DNA of 64,000 bases from Anaeromicrobium sediminis (lineage in GTDB: Bacteria > Bacillota > Clostridia > Peptostreptococcales > Thermotaleaceae): assembly GCF_002270055.1 (NCBI RefSeq), contig NZ_NIBG01000004.1, forward strand, positions 178,782 to 242,781, read 5' to 3'. Positions 50,331 to 59,417 of this stretch are shown here, in pieces. The translations under genes were made by a program, and so were the position numbers. The first letter of the stretch is position 1. Every line of letters begins with the position of its first letter. Under the pieces are notes generated by a model. The model worked only from the letters and a program-made list of their open reading frames with translations. It did not search any database and was not told the origin of the DNA.

Positions 50331-51020
50331 TTAGGCCCTCCTAAAATAATATCCCACTCCCCTTTTTGTCAATATATATTTAGGATTGCTGGAGTTGTCT
50401 TCTATCTTTTCTCTTAATCTTCTTACTGTAACATCTACTGTTCTTATATCACCAAAGTATTCAAATCCCCAAACTTCTTCTAAAAGCTGTTCCCTAGTAA
50501 ATACTTGGTTTGCTTGAGTGGCTAAATATTTAAGGAGATCAAATTCTCTTAAAGTTAACTCTATTACTTTATCTCTCTTAGTTACTTCATATTTATTTAA
50601 GTCTATTCTTAAATTATCAGACTCTATTATATTACTTTTCTTAGTTTCTACAGGAATAGAAGCTCTTCTCATATTAGCTTTAACCCTAGCCATTAACTCC
50701 CTCATACTAAAAGGTTTAGTTATATAGTCATCTGCTCCAAGTTCTAGGCCTAACACCTTATCTACTTCTTCTTCCTTTGCAGTTAACATTAATATGGGTG
50801 TATCAAAGCTTTCTCTTACTTTTTTACAAACCTTAAAACCATCCACTTTTGGAATCATTACATCTAATAATATTAAATCCGGTTCAATTTTATATACCTT
50901 TTGAAGGGCTTCGTCTCCATCATAAGCTGTACTTACTTCATATCCTTCTTTTTTAAGATTAAAAACTAAAATATCCGAAATAGCTCTTTCATCTTCTACT
51001 ACTAATACTTTCCTGGCCAT
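50331..51020 (-). CDS. walR: Response regulator WalR
   Basis: 229 residues, OmpR/PhoB class. The receiver (1-120) starts MARKVLVVEDERAISDILVF, with the phosphoacceptor Asp in LILLDVMIP and the lysine in ITKPFSMRELMARV. The winged helix (130-228) ends TKRGVGYYFRRA. It controls autolysin and wall-remodelling genes through TGTWAH-type boxes; one such box lies upstream of the secreted protein gene in this cluster. Followed immediately by walK. Confidence 0.96.
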   Translation of the reverse strand: MARKVLVVEDERAISDILVFNLKKEGYEVSTAYDGDEALQKVYKIEPDLILLDVMIPKVDGFKVCKKVRESFDTPILMLTAKEEEVDKVLGLELGADDYITKPFSMRELMARVKANMRRASIPVETKKSNIIESDNLRIDLNKYEVTKRDKVIELTLREFDLLKYLATQANQVFTREQLLEEVWGFEYFGDIRTVDVTVRRLREKIEDNSSNPKYILTKRGVGYYFRRA

Positions 51021-51100
51021 ACTCAGTACCCCCGATTCTTAGCTTTATTTATTATATAGGAAATTATATCATAAAAACTCAAGTGTACATAAAATGAAAC

Positions 51101-51904
51101 TTAATACACGTAAATTTCTTCCACATCTTTCCCAATAACTTTCTTATGAGCTTCATCAAATGATGTTCCCTCTCCTAACTCTATAAGAATCTCATTTAAT
51201 TTGTCAAAACCATATTCATCTACAAATCCTTTTACATATTCAAAAGACTTTCTATAAGCCTTAAATTCATCTAATTCATAGAAATTTTCAGTAAGGTTTT
51301 TCACATTATATATAGTTTCATCTTCCATATCTAAGTTTGATCCCCATTCGTATCCGTTTTTATCGTATTCCATATAAAGACTTATTCCTTCTGTAAACCA
51401 TATAGGAAAATTTCCTCTACCTATTTCATCTACTATTAGGTGAGTAAATTCATGAACCATAGGCCCTTCTTCCTTAAATATAGTTTCTAGATTATCGTCA
51501 TCATTTATCCAATTATTTGGAGATAAAACTGAAACTGTATTATAAACATATACACCCATTGGAGGATTACCTTTTCTTAGATTAGTATTTTCATTTAGTT
51601 TTTCCCCATCTTCATATATAATTATGATTTTTTTTTCGTCTGATATATAATTGAAGTCTTTAGCCACACTATCATATTTATCTTCTAGGGTCTCTGCTAC
51701 AAGTTTAGCTGTATTTTCATCTGTGTCATATTTAATTATTAACTTTTCTGTTTCCATAGTTTTAAATGTATCTACTTTTTTTAACATTATTATTTCTCCA
51801 ATTTCATTAATTATTGGATAAACTTTAGCTTTTATAAAATTAAAGTTAAAGAAAATAACAAGTAAAACAAATACACTTACTAGTAATTTCAATTTTTTTC
51901 TCAT
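51101..51904 (-). CDS. Peptidase MA-like membrane-anchored metalloprotease
   Basis: About 267 residues with an N-terminal anchor or signal (MRKKLKLLVSVFVLLVIFFN) and a gluzincin domain: MVHEFTHLIVDEIGRG (H-E-x-x-H) and PIWFTEGISLYMEY, where the Glu of FTEG is the expected third zinc ligand. It likely acts outside the membrane; the substrate is unknown. The ATG at 51904 follows AAGGAGGG; a reading from 51937 has none. It is encoded 80 bases upstream of walR on the same strand and may be co-transcribed with it. Confidence 0.82.
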   Translation of the reverse strand: MRKKLKLLVSVFVLLVIFFNFNFIKAKVYPIINEIGEIIMLKKVDTFKTMETEKLIIKYDTDENTAKLVAETLEDKYDSVAKDFNYISDEKKIIIIYEDGEKLNENTNLRKGNPPMGVYVYNTVSVLSPNNWINDDDNLETIFKEEGPMVHEFTHLIVDEIGRGNFPIWFTEGISLYMEYDKNGYEWGSNLDMEDETIYNVKNLTENFYELDEFKAYRKSFEYVKGFVDEYGFDKLNEILIELGEGTSFDEAHKKVIGKDVEEIYVY

Positions 51905-51952
51905 AGTTAAACCCTCCTTTCTAATTAAAAGAGTCATACTTCGTATGATTCG

Positions 51953-52103
51953 TTATGGAACCCTATGGTTCCCTTCGATGATTACTATCGTAATCTGAAC
52001 ACCTTCCTTTAAAGAGGCAGGGGAATTCTTCCCCCACACCCCCTTACTTTTTTTACTTATTCACGCTTTTTTAAAACTATAATTTCATAGAAAGTAAAAA
52101 AAG
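51953..52103 (-). repeat. Structured 150-bp repeat, copy 2
   Basis: Same elements as the copy at 45293-45440. In the variable segment CGAT...ATCG replaces GCGT...ACGC, still able to pair. It lies about 50 bases upstream of the minus-strand peptidase gene. Confidence 0.65.
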
Positions 52104-52266
52104 ACGCTTATTAAACACAATTTATTTAATAACCGTCCCTCGTAATCACTTAGTATATCATACTCTATACACCAATTTCACTGGTAATATTATCCCACTC
52201 ATAGAACAGTGTCCAAGCCCCATGCATACATTGGTAATGAGAATATATTGTATGGAGTGGTTTGCA

Positions 52267-53604
52267 GTGAGAAGAAATCGTACCCAGAACAAAGTAGACA
52301 AACGCATACAGCAGATTAGAGCTAAATTTGTCCATCCTGTAGTTGTAAGAAGAATGAGTGCTGGTACTAAGGATATTATTCCTACCATAGTATATAGTGA
52401 AAATAGACATGAAGATATTGAGGAATGCATAGAGCAGGCAGGGGGCACTATTAAGTATAAGTATCCCTTAATTAATGCTGTAGCAGCAAATATTCCTGCA
52501 ACGTCTATTGATGATATAGCAGCACATCATATGATTCAATTTATAAATCATGACGCAAAAGTTTTTAAATGTATGGATAATGCCACTTTAGCCATAGTAG
52601 CCCATAGAATAAATGATTTAGGATATACAGGTAAGGGAGTAGGTATAGCCGTTTTAGATACAGGAGTTTATCCTCATTACGATTTAACTAGACCTACTAA
52701 CAGAATAGTTGCTTTTAAAGATATGGTAAACGCAAGAAACTCCCCTTACGATGACGACGGACACGGAACACACGTGTCAGGAATAGCAGCAGGAAATGGA
52801 TATAGTCAATCAAAATACAAAGGCATAGCACCAGAAGCCAATATTATAGGTGTAAAAGTTCTAGACGGTAATGGTAGTGGATCTACTTCTGATATCTTAG
52901 CTGGTATACAATGGGTAATAGATAATAAGGATAGATATAATATTAGAATCCTCAATATGTCCTTAGGAGCACCAGCTGAAAAAAGTTACAGAGAAGACCC
53001 ATTAGCTAAGGCTGCAGCTAGAGCTTCTCAACAGGGAATATTAGTTTGTACAGCTGCTGGAAATAGTGGTCCTAATGCAGGTACTATAAATAGCCCTGGT
53101 ATAAGTCCTGATGTACTCACAGTTGGAGCCGTAGATGACAATAAAACCCATACTTACGAAGATGACTTCGTGGCAAGCTTCTCAAGCAGAGGCCCTACAC
53201 CTTCAGGATTAACTAAACCAGATATTGTAGCTCCTGGGGTTGATATCTATTCATTATCTAACAAAGGTCCTACTTCCTATGTGGCTCATTCAGGAACATC
53301 TATGGCTACACCAATGGTTGCAGGCTCAGCTGCCCTATTGATGGAAAAAGAACCTAATCTTAGTGCAGCTCAAGTTAGAAGTAGAATGTTAAATACTACA
53401 GTAAACATTAGGGAAGGTAGAAATGCGGAAGGTCATGGAATAATCAATGTTAAAGCTATGTTAGATATTGATGATCAAGATTTATCTAATATAGAAGATT
53501 CTCCTCCAAGAAATAGGTCTCCAAGAAGGCTGCCTAAATTTAAACTTCCTAGCACAGAAAATTTTGATCCTAGTCTTTTAGCGTTGTTAATGTTACTTCT
53601 ATAA
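52267..53604 (+). CDS. AprX-like subtilisin (S8) serine protease
   Basis: About 445 residues with the catalytic triad in VAVLDTGVYPHYD-type (Asp), DDDGHGTHVSGIAAG (His) and SGTSMATPMVAG (Ser), plus the oxyanion Asn in AAGNSGPNAG. It has no signal peptide and a long N-terminal propeptide-like region, like the intracellular AprX of Bacillus. The C-terminus adds a proline/arginine-rich linker (SPPRNRSPRRLPK) and a short hydrophobic end (SLLALLMLLL), which may touch the membrane. GTG at 52267 is nine bases after GGAG; ATG codons at 52222, 52237 and 52252 lack ribosome sites but cannot be excluded. Confidence 0.9.
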   Translation: MRRNRTQNKVDKRIQQIRAKFVHPVVVRRMSAGTKDIIPTIVYSENRHEDIEECIEQAGGTIKYKYPLINAVAANIPATSIDDIAAHHMIQFINHDAKVFKCMDNATLAIVAHRINDLGYTGKGVGIAVLDTGVYPHYDLTRPTNRIVAFKDMVNARNSPYDDDGHGTHVSGIAAGNGYSQSKYKGIAPEANIIGVKVLDGNGSGSTSDILAGIQWVIDNKDRYNIRILNMSLGAPAEKSYREDPLAKAAARASQQGILVCTAAGNSGPNAGTINSPGISPDVLTVGAVDDNKTHTYEDDFVASFSSRGPTPSGLTKPDIVAPGVDIYSLSNKGPTSYVAHSGTSMATPMVAGSAALLMEKEPNLSAAQVRSRMLNTTVNIREGRNAEGHGIINVKAMLDIDDQDLSNIEDSPPRNRSPRRLPKFKLPSTENFDPSLLALLMLLL

Positions 53605-53611
53605 AACCTGA

Positions 53612-53641
53612 TAAACCGTCTCCATTTTGGAGACGGTTTAT
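53612..53641 (+). terminator. Terminator after the subtilisin gene
   Basis: AAACCGTCTCC-ATTTT-GGAGACGGTTT followed by ATTATTTC, eight bases past the stop. Confidence 0.9.
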
Positions 53642-53762
53642 TATTTCTTCTAGTTATAACAATTTAAAAAATAGATTATATAAGAATACCATATTTTCAA
53701 TTTTGGGTCATCTTAGCTTGATGGCTATGGAATCTATTTTGCAACCACCTAGTTTTATAAAA

Positions 53763-54872
53763 CTAGACCTCTAATTTAAATTTACCAGCCTCATAGATTT
53801 TTCCGTTAATCTGTATTTCTATTTTATAATCACCACTATATAGTTTTTTTGTGGTCATTTTCTTAAATAGATGTCTTTTCTCAACTGTTAATCGATCTCC
53901 TTGATTAATCATGACTTTCTTTATTTTGAATACTTTTTCAGACTTTTTATTATTTGCCATTGGATAGATTATTTTGTAATCTATGATGAGTCCTTCTTCT
54001 TTCTGAGCTGTGATATCAAATGAGAACTCTAAATATTCTCCTAATGTTAAATCTTTTTTCATAATCTTTAATGGATTTACTTCTATCTTTGGTTCATGAT
54101 GATAACCTAAAAACTCCAAGGTACTTATATGGCCCCTCTTAATTGAAGTTCTTAGTGCATGTCCAATCATATAAGACATCTCTTTATCTGCTTGCTTCTT
54201 AGATTTTTTCCATTTGTCTAATATCTCAATCACATAATCAGGATCCATCTTAGACAGGTCATTCAAATGATTGGCTACAGATCTGGTCACATATCTCTCA
54301 TTGTCATAAAAGAGATTCTCTAGCACTTGTGCACCCTTTTTATAATCAAAATCTATGGCAATAGCCCATGGTAACTTAGGTCTGAGTCCTTCACTGGCTA
54401 ACCTTCTCTGATCTACATTATCACTAAGTGACCATGCCTTCATCTGTTCATAGGTTTCCTCTGGGAACTTATTAATAAATCTCCTAATGGCAAATTCACC
54501 TGAAAAAAACTTTGTAAACTCCCCAATTGTATTTAATGACAGTTCCAAATGCTCTCTTTTACACCCATTGACCATAACATAATCGGCATAGAATGAAAAA
54601 GTAAAATCACCAACTTCTGTTGCATATTTTAAGGATTTTAATAAAATAGCAATGGTTGTCTCATAGTCATCTGGTAAATGCTTCTCTATTATCTCACGCA
54701 TCCATGACATACGCTCTTTCAGTTCACGCTTAGGAAATCCCCTAAGTATATCATCTGTGAAACAACGTTTATCAAGATTGGGGTATGCTTTCACAATACA
54801 CTCTGCTACTTGTCGGACTGTCTCTTCATTAAATAATTTATCTTTAAGCACAAGTGGCGTTTCTTCTGCCAT
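53763..54872 (-). CDS. AlkC-like DNA alkylation repair glycosylase with Ig-like C-terminal domain
   Basis: 369 residues. Residues 1-260 are HEAT-like helical repeats of the AlkC/AlkD superfamily (PKRELKERMSWMREIIEKHL, LRPKLPWAIAIDFDYKKGAQ, YVTRSVANHLNDLSKMDPDY), which excise N3- and N7-alkylpurines. Residues 265-369 form a beta-rich domain (LSGDYKIEIQINGK at the end) like the Ig-type domain of AlkC-alpha enzymes. No signal peptide. The upstream region contains the 46-bp motif shared with the GyrI-like gene at 695-1330. Confidence 0.82.
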   Translation of the reverse strand: MAEETPLVLKDKLFNEETVRQVAECIVKAYPNLDKRCFTDDILRGFPKRELKERMSWMREIIEKHLPDDYETTIAILLKSLKYATEVGDFTFSFYADYVMVNGCKREHLELSLNTIGEFTKFFSGEFAIRRFINKFPEETYEQMKAWSLSDNVDQRRLASEGLRPKLPWAIAIDFDYKKGAQVLENLFYDNERYVTRSVANHLNDLSKMDPDYVIEILDKWKKSKKQADKEMSYMIGHALRTSIKRGHISTLEFLGYHHEPKIEVNPLKIMKKDLTLGEYLEFSFDITAQKEEGLIIDYKIIYPMANNKKSEKVFKIKKVMINQGDRLTVEKRHLFKKMTTKKLYSGDYKIEIQINGKIYEAGKFKLEV

Positions 54873-54913
54873 TACAACACCTACTTTCTACTGATATAAA
54901 ATTCCGTATAACA

Positions 54914-54959
54914 ATATGGTAACAAATTAAATATGCCACCTGTATGTCATATTATAAAA
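54914..54959 (-). promoter_or_regulatory. 46-bp upstream motif shared with the GyrI-like gene
   Basis: Second copy of the motif at 1355-1400 (43 of 46 bases), 42 bases upstream of the AlkC-like start. It keeps one perfect and one imperfect TGACATA half-site. Confidence 0.5.
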
Positions 54960-55035
54960 TTTTTTTATACTTTAAACCTTATTTTTTAAGAGTAGTTAGA
55001 TTTTCAAATCTGTATAAAATGACAACTCTCTAAAA

Positions 55036-56571
55036 TCATACACCTGGCATTTGTCCATGTCTACGACTCTCTTTATACACATCATCCATAAGCCTACATA
55101 GGATCTTTATGGATTCTGTTACAAGGGACTCTTCAAGAAAAGTAAAACAAAGTCGCAGTTGGTTACTACCCCGCTTTTCTGCATAACAAAACTCCCCTGG
55201 TAAAAAGGAAATATTGCACTCCATCACGGCACGATAATGAAGGAGATGACAATTATAATCTATGGGAAATGTGATCCAAAACAACATTCCACCTTTTGGT
55301 TTCTGAACCTTTACATAGGTAGGCAAATTTTCTTTTAACAGTTTGTAAAGGCGATCTCTCAATTGTTTAAGTTCATATTTCAGATTAAGTATAAACTGTT
55401 TTTGTTCTAAGGAATTTAAATAAGGGGCTAAAAACTTCTGACTGATGGAAGGTGCACCAAAATCCAAATTGGATTTTGCAGTTACAAGCCGTACATACAG
55501 ACTACCTGAAGCGATGATGGCAGATAGTCTATAAGCTGGACCATAGACCTTACTAAATCCACAAATATAAATAACCCGTTCATGCCGATCCATGGCTTTT
55601 AATGGTTCTGGTGTACCTTCAAATGCAACCTCACTCCAAACATCATCCTCAAGGATGATAAAATTATGTTCATCAGCCAGTTCCAAAATCATTTGTTTGC
55701 GTTCCAGTGTCATAACCGCACCCGTTGGATTCTGAAAGCTTGGCATGGTATAGACCAATTTAACTTTGTATGTTTCGCAGACAGACAGTAAGGCCAATGT
55801 ATCCATACCATTATCATCAACAGGAACTTCAACGATATGGGCTCCGCGATTCTTGAACACATCGATTGCCCCTGGAAAGGTTGGTGCACCCACCACTACC
55901 ACATCTCCCGGACCTATATAGGTCATAGCCACCAGATTAATGGCCAATTGTGACCCACTGGCAATTATGATATTTTTACTTTGTGTATGAATATTACGTT
56001 CCAGTACATATTCCCTCACAGCTTCCCGCATTTTCAAATCCCCTTCAATAGGTGGATAACGGCCCAAGTCATTTAAATCTTTATCCATGTTTTGTGTAAA
56101 TTTATTAAAAATGTCTGCAGTGGGAAGATAAGATTGGCCTAAAGCTGCAATGGATAGATTTGAACCATTGTATTTTGGTGATAGACTCACATTGTATCGA
56201 AAGCTACCTCTTGAAATGTAATCCTGTATTTGATCCTGCCAATGGGAATTGTCCAACTCTTCTTTGAGTTCGTTACCCATCAAGCCTTCCAATCCAAAAC
56301 CTAGTTCCACTTGAGAAGCTGAAAGATCCTTTATACGTGATCTCACGAAAGTGCCGCGACCGTGGACTTTTTCCACAAGGCCTGCTTCAGCAAGGTTATT
56401 GTAAACCTTTACGATGGTCATTGGACTAACATGCAATTCCTCACACATCTTCCTAATTGATGGTAAACGAGTCTCAGGTTTTAGGATTCCAGATCGAATG
56501 CGATTTTCGATCTCCGTATAGATTTGTTCCAATATAGTTATTGAACTGTTTCGGTTAATTAAAATTTTCAT
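55036..56571 (-). CDS. MocR-type (GntR/aminotransferase) transcriptional regulator
   Basis: About 511 residues. The N-terminal GntR winged helix (residues 5-75: ITILEQIYTEIENRIRSGIL, VSPMTIVKVYNNLAEAGLVE) is joined to a fold-type-I aminotransferase domain (130-500) with NPTGAVM, DDVWSEVAF and the PLP lysine in FSKVYGPAYRLS. MocR proteins sense PLP or amino-compound adducts. The gene is divergent from a YczE-type membrane protein gene, the same pairing seen with Bacillus YcxD/YczE, which it probably regulates. Start at ATG after GAGGTG. Confidence 0.9.
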   Translation of the reverse strand: MKILINRNSSITILEQIYTEIENRIRSGILKPETRLPSIRKMCEELHVSPMTIVKVYNNLAEAGLVEKVHGRGTFVRSRIKDLSASQVELGFGLEGLMGNELKEELDNSHWQDQIQDYISRGSFRYNVSLSPKYNGSNLSIAALGQSYLPTADIFNKFTQNMDKDLNDLGRYPPIEGDLKMREAVREYVLERNIHTQSKNIIIASGSQLAINLVAMTYIGPGDVVVVGAPTFPGAIDVFKNRGAHIVEVPVDDNGMDTLALLSVCETYKVKLVYTMPSFQNPTGAVMTLERKQMILELADEHNFIILEDDVWSEVAFEGTPEPLKAMDRHERVIYICGFSKVYGPAYRLSAIIASGSLYVRLVTAKSNLDFGAPSISQKFLAPYLNSLEQKQFILNLKYELKQLRDRLYKLLKENLPTYVKVQKPKGGMLFWITFPIDYNCHLLHYRAVMECNISFLPGEFCYAEKRGSNQLRLCFTFLEESLVTESIKILCRLMDDVYKESRRHGQMPGV

Positions 56572-56747
56572 CCAATTCACCTCATTTCACACCCAGTATA
56601 TCACAGAGCCAAATAGTGTTATAGTGTTATACCCAAAGTAATCAAAAGTGTTATTTTTCAAATTTGACTGTTCTACACCCACTTTATATATAATAAAAGT
56701 ACATTTGAGTCATATAAATGCATATAGATTTATTGGAGGGATATCAT

Positions 56748-57383
56748 ATGAATTTAACTTTTAGGAATGTTGTGAGGCTAATACTTGGGTTATTCCTTTA
56801 CGCATTGGGAATTGCTCTTACGGTTCAAGCAAATTTGGGAGTTGCTCCATGGGATGCTTTTCATCAAGGACTGAGTAATATGATTGGAATTACATTCGGG
56901 CAGGCTAGTATAGTGGTTGGACTGATTATTGTTTTTTTCAATATCATTTTAAGTGAGAAAGTCGGAATAGCTACGATACTTAATATGTTCCTTATTGGAC
57001 TATTTATAGACATGATTTTTGGATCTGGAATAATTCAGAAATCAAACTCTATACCAATAGGATTCATGATGCTAATCACTGGAATGTTTGTTATTGCAAT
57101 TGCCACATGGCTTTATGTGGGTGCTGGATTGGGGTCTGGTCCACGTGATGGTCTTATGGTGGCTCTTACTCGAAAAACGAACCACACCGTAGGTCTCATT
57201 CGTAGCTTGATCGAGTTAACTGCCCTTATCCTCGGAGCTTCACTAGGAGGCCAAATCGGTATAGGAACTGCTATTCTTGCATTCTGTATTGGCCCAATCG
57301 TACAAATTACGTTTAAATTACTCAAGTTTAACATTAGAGAAGTAGAACACACTTATATTGTTCGTTCAAAGGCTTCTCAATAA
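56748..57383 (+). CDS. YczE/YyaS/YitT-family membrane protein
   Basis: About 211 residues with five predicted helices: LILGLFLYALGIALTVQANL, the conserved GVAPWDAFHQGLS loop, a middle GLIIVFFNIILS helix, and the second conserved loop GLGSGPRDGLMVALTRKT. The family is structurally transporter-like but of unknown substrate, and is typically paired with MocR regulators as here. The ATG at 56748 follows GGAGGG; the longer frame from 56718 has no ribosome site. Confidence 0.85.
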   Translation: MNLTFRNVVRLILGLFLYALGIALTVQANLGVAPWDAFHQGLSNMIGITFGQASIVVGLIIVFFNIILSEKVGIATILNMFLIGLFIDMIFGSGIIQKSNSIPIGFMMLITGMFVIAIATWLYVGAGLGSGPRDGLMVALTRKTNHTVGLIRSLIELTALILGASLGGQIGIGTAILAFCIGPIVQITFKLLKFNIREVEHTYIVRSKASQ

Positions 57384-57467
57384 GTACACGAGTTTGAGTA
57401 CGTAGATACCATTATATGAAAATGAAATGAGAGGTGTATATATGAACAAATAGAAAGGAGAATTCAA

Positions 57468-58229
57468 ATGAACGAAACAATACAATTCATTAACAACCGG
57501 GTCAGCATTCGTAAATTCAACAACAAGCCTATTGATGAAAAAATCATGGATAATATCATACATGCTGCCATGCGGGCACCAACAGCTGGGAACATGATGC
57601 TTTATTCCATCATCAAAATTCAAGATAAAGATATGCTCAAAAAACTTAGTGAAACCTGTGATCATCAGCCTTTTATTGGGAATTCAGACACGGCTTTGTT
57701 ATTTGCTGTGGATCTTTATAAATGGCATAAATATTTTTTACTAAATAAAGTACCTGAATATGCTAAAAGAACCAATAGAGTATACGAAGGGCCAACTTTA
57801 GGCGACTGTATTCTCGGTATTAACGATGCACTTATCGCTGCTCAAAGTGCAGTCATTGCTGCTGAGAGTTATGGGGTAGGAAGCTGTTATATTGGGGACA
57901 TCATGGAAAATATCGAGGTACATCGCCAGCTACTTAATCTTCCAAAGTATGTTTTCCCTGCTACCCTGATTGTATTTGGAAACTATGATCATCAACCTAA
58001 GCTGAGAAGTCGTTTTGCAAAAGAATTTGTGGTCTTTGATGAAAAATATAAATCATTATCCGATGATGAAATTAAGGAAATGTTTAAAGAGCAGGAAGCT
58101 AAGTTCAACTCTAATCCAGTCAGTGATTTTGAGAACTTTGCTCAACAATTTTATAACCGCAAAATAGGATCGGATTTTTTCAAGGAAATGAATCGATCCC
58201 TAAAGGAAATTATGAAGGATTTTAAATAA
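57468..58229 (+). CDS. Nitroreductase-family FMN protein
   Basis: 253 residues of the NfsA/NfsB fold: NRVSIRKFNNKPIDEKIMDN with FMN-binding Arg/Ser, APTAGNMM, DALIAAQSAVIAAESYGVGS and PATLIVFGNYDHQPKLRSRF. It reduces nitro compounds, flavins or quinones using NAD(P)H; the substrate is unknown. It lies 84 bases downstream of the YczE-type gene and may be co-transcribed. Ends with a strong terminator at 58262-58297. Confidence 0.87.
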   Translation: MNETIQFINNRVSIRKFNNKPIDEKIMDNIIHAAMRAPTAGNMMLYSIIKIQDKDMLKKLSETCDHQPFIGNSDTALLFAVDLYKWHKYFLLNKVPEYAKRTNRVYEGPTLGDCILGINDALIAAQSAVIAAESYGVGSCYIGDIMENIEVHRQLLNLPKYVFPATLIVFGNYDHQPKLRSRFAKEFVVFDEKYKSLSDDEIKEMFKEQEAKFNSNPVSDFENFAQQFYNRKIGSDFFKEMNRSLKEIMKDFK

Positions 58230-58261
58230 ATTAACCAACGCTTAGTAGCCATTAAAAATCA

Positions 58262-58297
58262 TGCCCTTGTTCAATTCCATATTGAACAAGGGTTTTG
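58262..58297 (+). terminator. Terminator after the nitroreductase gene
   Basis: CCCTTGTTCAAT and ATTGAACAAGGG arms with a 5-base loop, then TTTTG. Confidence 0.85.
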
Positions 58298-58475
58298 TAT
58301 TTCAAGGCATAAACAGTTCTTTTATTATTAAAATATTCTACTCTTTTAATATCATGAAATTCAAATATAAAGTACAAGGAAACTCCATTGAACTTTTTGG
58401 AATATAATAGTATAATTTTCATAAAATGTTACAAAAGAACATTTGATGAGCATATGTCACACTCGGAGGTATAAA

Positions 58476-59396
58476 GTGCAAAATTCTAATAATCGTGAGT
58501 TAATAAAAATTGCATACTATTATTATGAAAAAGGCTTAACCCAAGCTCAAATAGCAAAAAAAATGGTTATGTCTAGGCAGAAAGTAAATAGATTATTGAA
58601 AAAAGCTCGTAATGAAAATATAGTCCAAATCAAAATTATAGATATTGACAAGTACAATTTAGAACTTGAAACCAAGCTAGAAGAAAAATTCAACTTAACC
58701 CAAAGTGTAGTGGTTTCTTCTATTGATGAGGACATGATAACTACTAGTCTTGGTATAGCTGGGGCTGAATATTTAGAAGAATTACTTGTAAAGGGCGATG
58801 TTGTTGGAGTCACATGGGGAAAGACATTGTCAGAGGTGGCCAATAGATTATCCTATAATAGTAAACTACAAATACCAGTTGTCCAACTAATAGGAGGACT
58901 TGATATAGGTTTTACTGCTCTAAAGCCTGATGAAATCACTAGAACTATTGCCGAAAAACTTGGTGGGAACCCTTATTTGTTATATGCTCCTGCTATTGTA
59001 GATAATAAGGAAACTAAAACTGCCATGATTTCTGATGATAGTTTAAAAACTACTTTTAAGAATATGGAAAAATGCAACGTTATAGTAGTTGGTATAGGAG
59101 AATTAAATAAAAATAGTACCCTATATTTTAATAAACAATATACAGAGCATCTTCTATCTCGTAAATGTGTTGGCGATATTGGATTTAGATGGTATAACAA
59201 AGATGGTGAAGCTGTAGATCACGACTATAAGGATAGAACTATAGGATATGACATCCTTGAAAATAAAAGCAATGCCCTAGTTGTAGGAATAGCAGGTGGA
59301 AAAAGTAAATACCAATCTATATTAGGAGCATTAAAGGGAAACTATATAGATGTATTAATCACTGATAGTGACATGGCTAAAGAATTGATTAAATAA
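58476..59396 (+). CDS. SorC/DeoR-type sugar-binding transcriptional regulator
   Basis: About 306 residues. The N-terminal HTH (residues 1-50: IAYYYYEKGLTQAQIAKKMV, SRQKVNRLLKKARNENIVQI) is fused to the SorC sugar-phosphate-binding domain (about 60-305) with GVTWGKTLSEVANRL and VVGIGELNKNSTLYF. It probably senses a phosphorylated sugar of the downstream pathway, such as a 5-substituted ribulose phosphate or DHAP (inference). It starts with GTG after GGAGG. First gene of the methylthioribose/deoxyribose cluster. Confidence 0.87.
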   Translation: MQNSNNRELIKIAYYYYEKGLTQAQIAKKMVMSRQKVNRLLKKARNENIVQIKIIDIDKYNLELETKLEEKFNLTQSVVVSSIDEDMITTSLGIAGAEYLEELLVKGDVVGVTWGKTLSEVANRLSYNSKLQIPVVQLIGGLDIGFTALKPDEITRTIAEKLGGNPYLLYAPAIVDNKETKTAMISDDSLKTTFKNMEKCNVIVVGIGELNKNSTLYFNKQYTEHLLSRKCVGDIGFRWYNKDGEAVDHDYKDRTIGYDILENKSNALVVGIAGGKSKYQSILGALKGNYIDVLITDSDMAKELIK

Positions 59397-59417
59397 TTTT
59401 ATTACTCCAAAAAGGGG

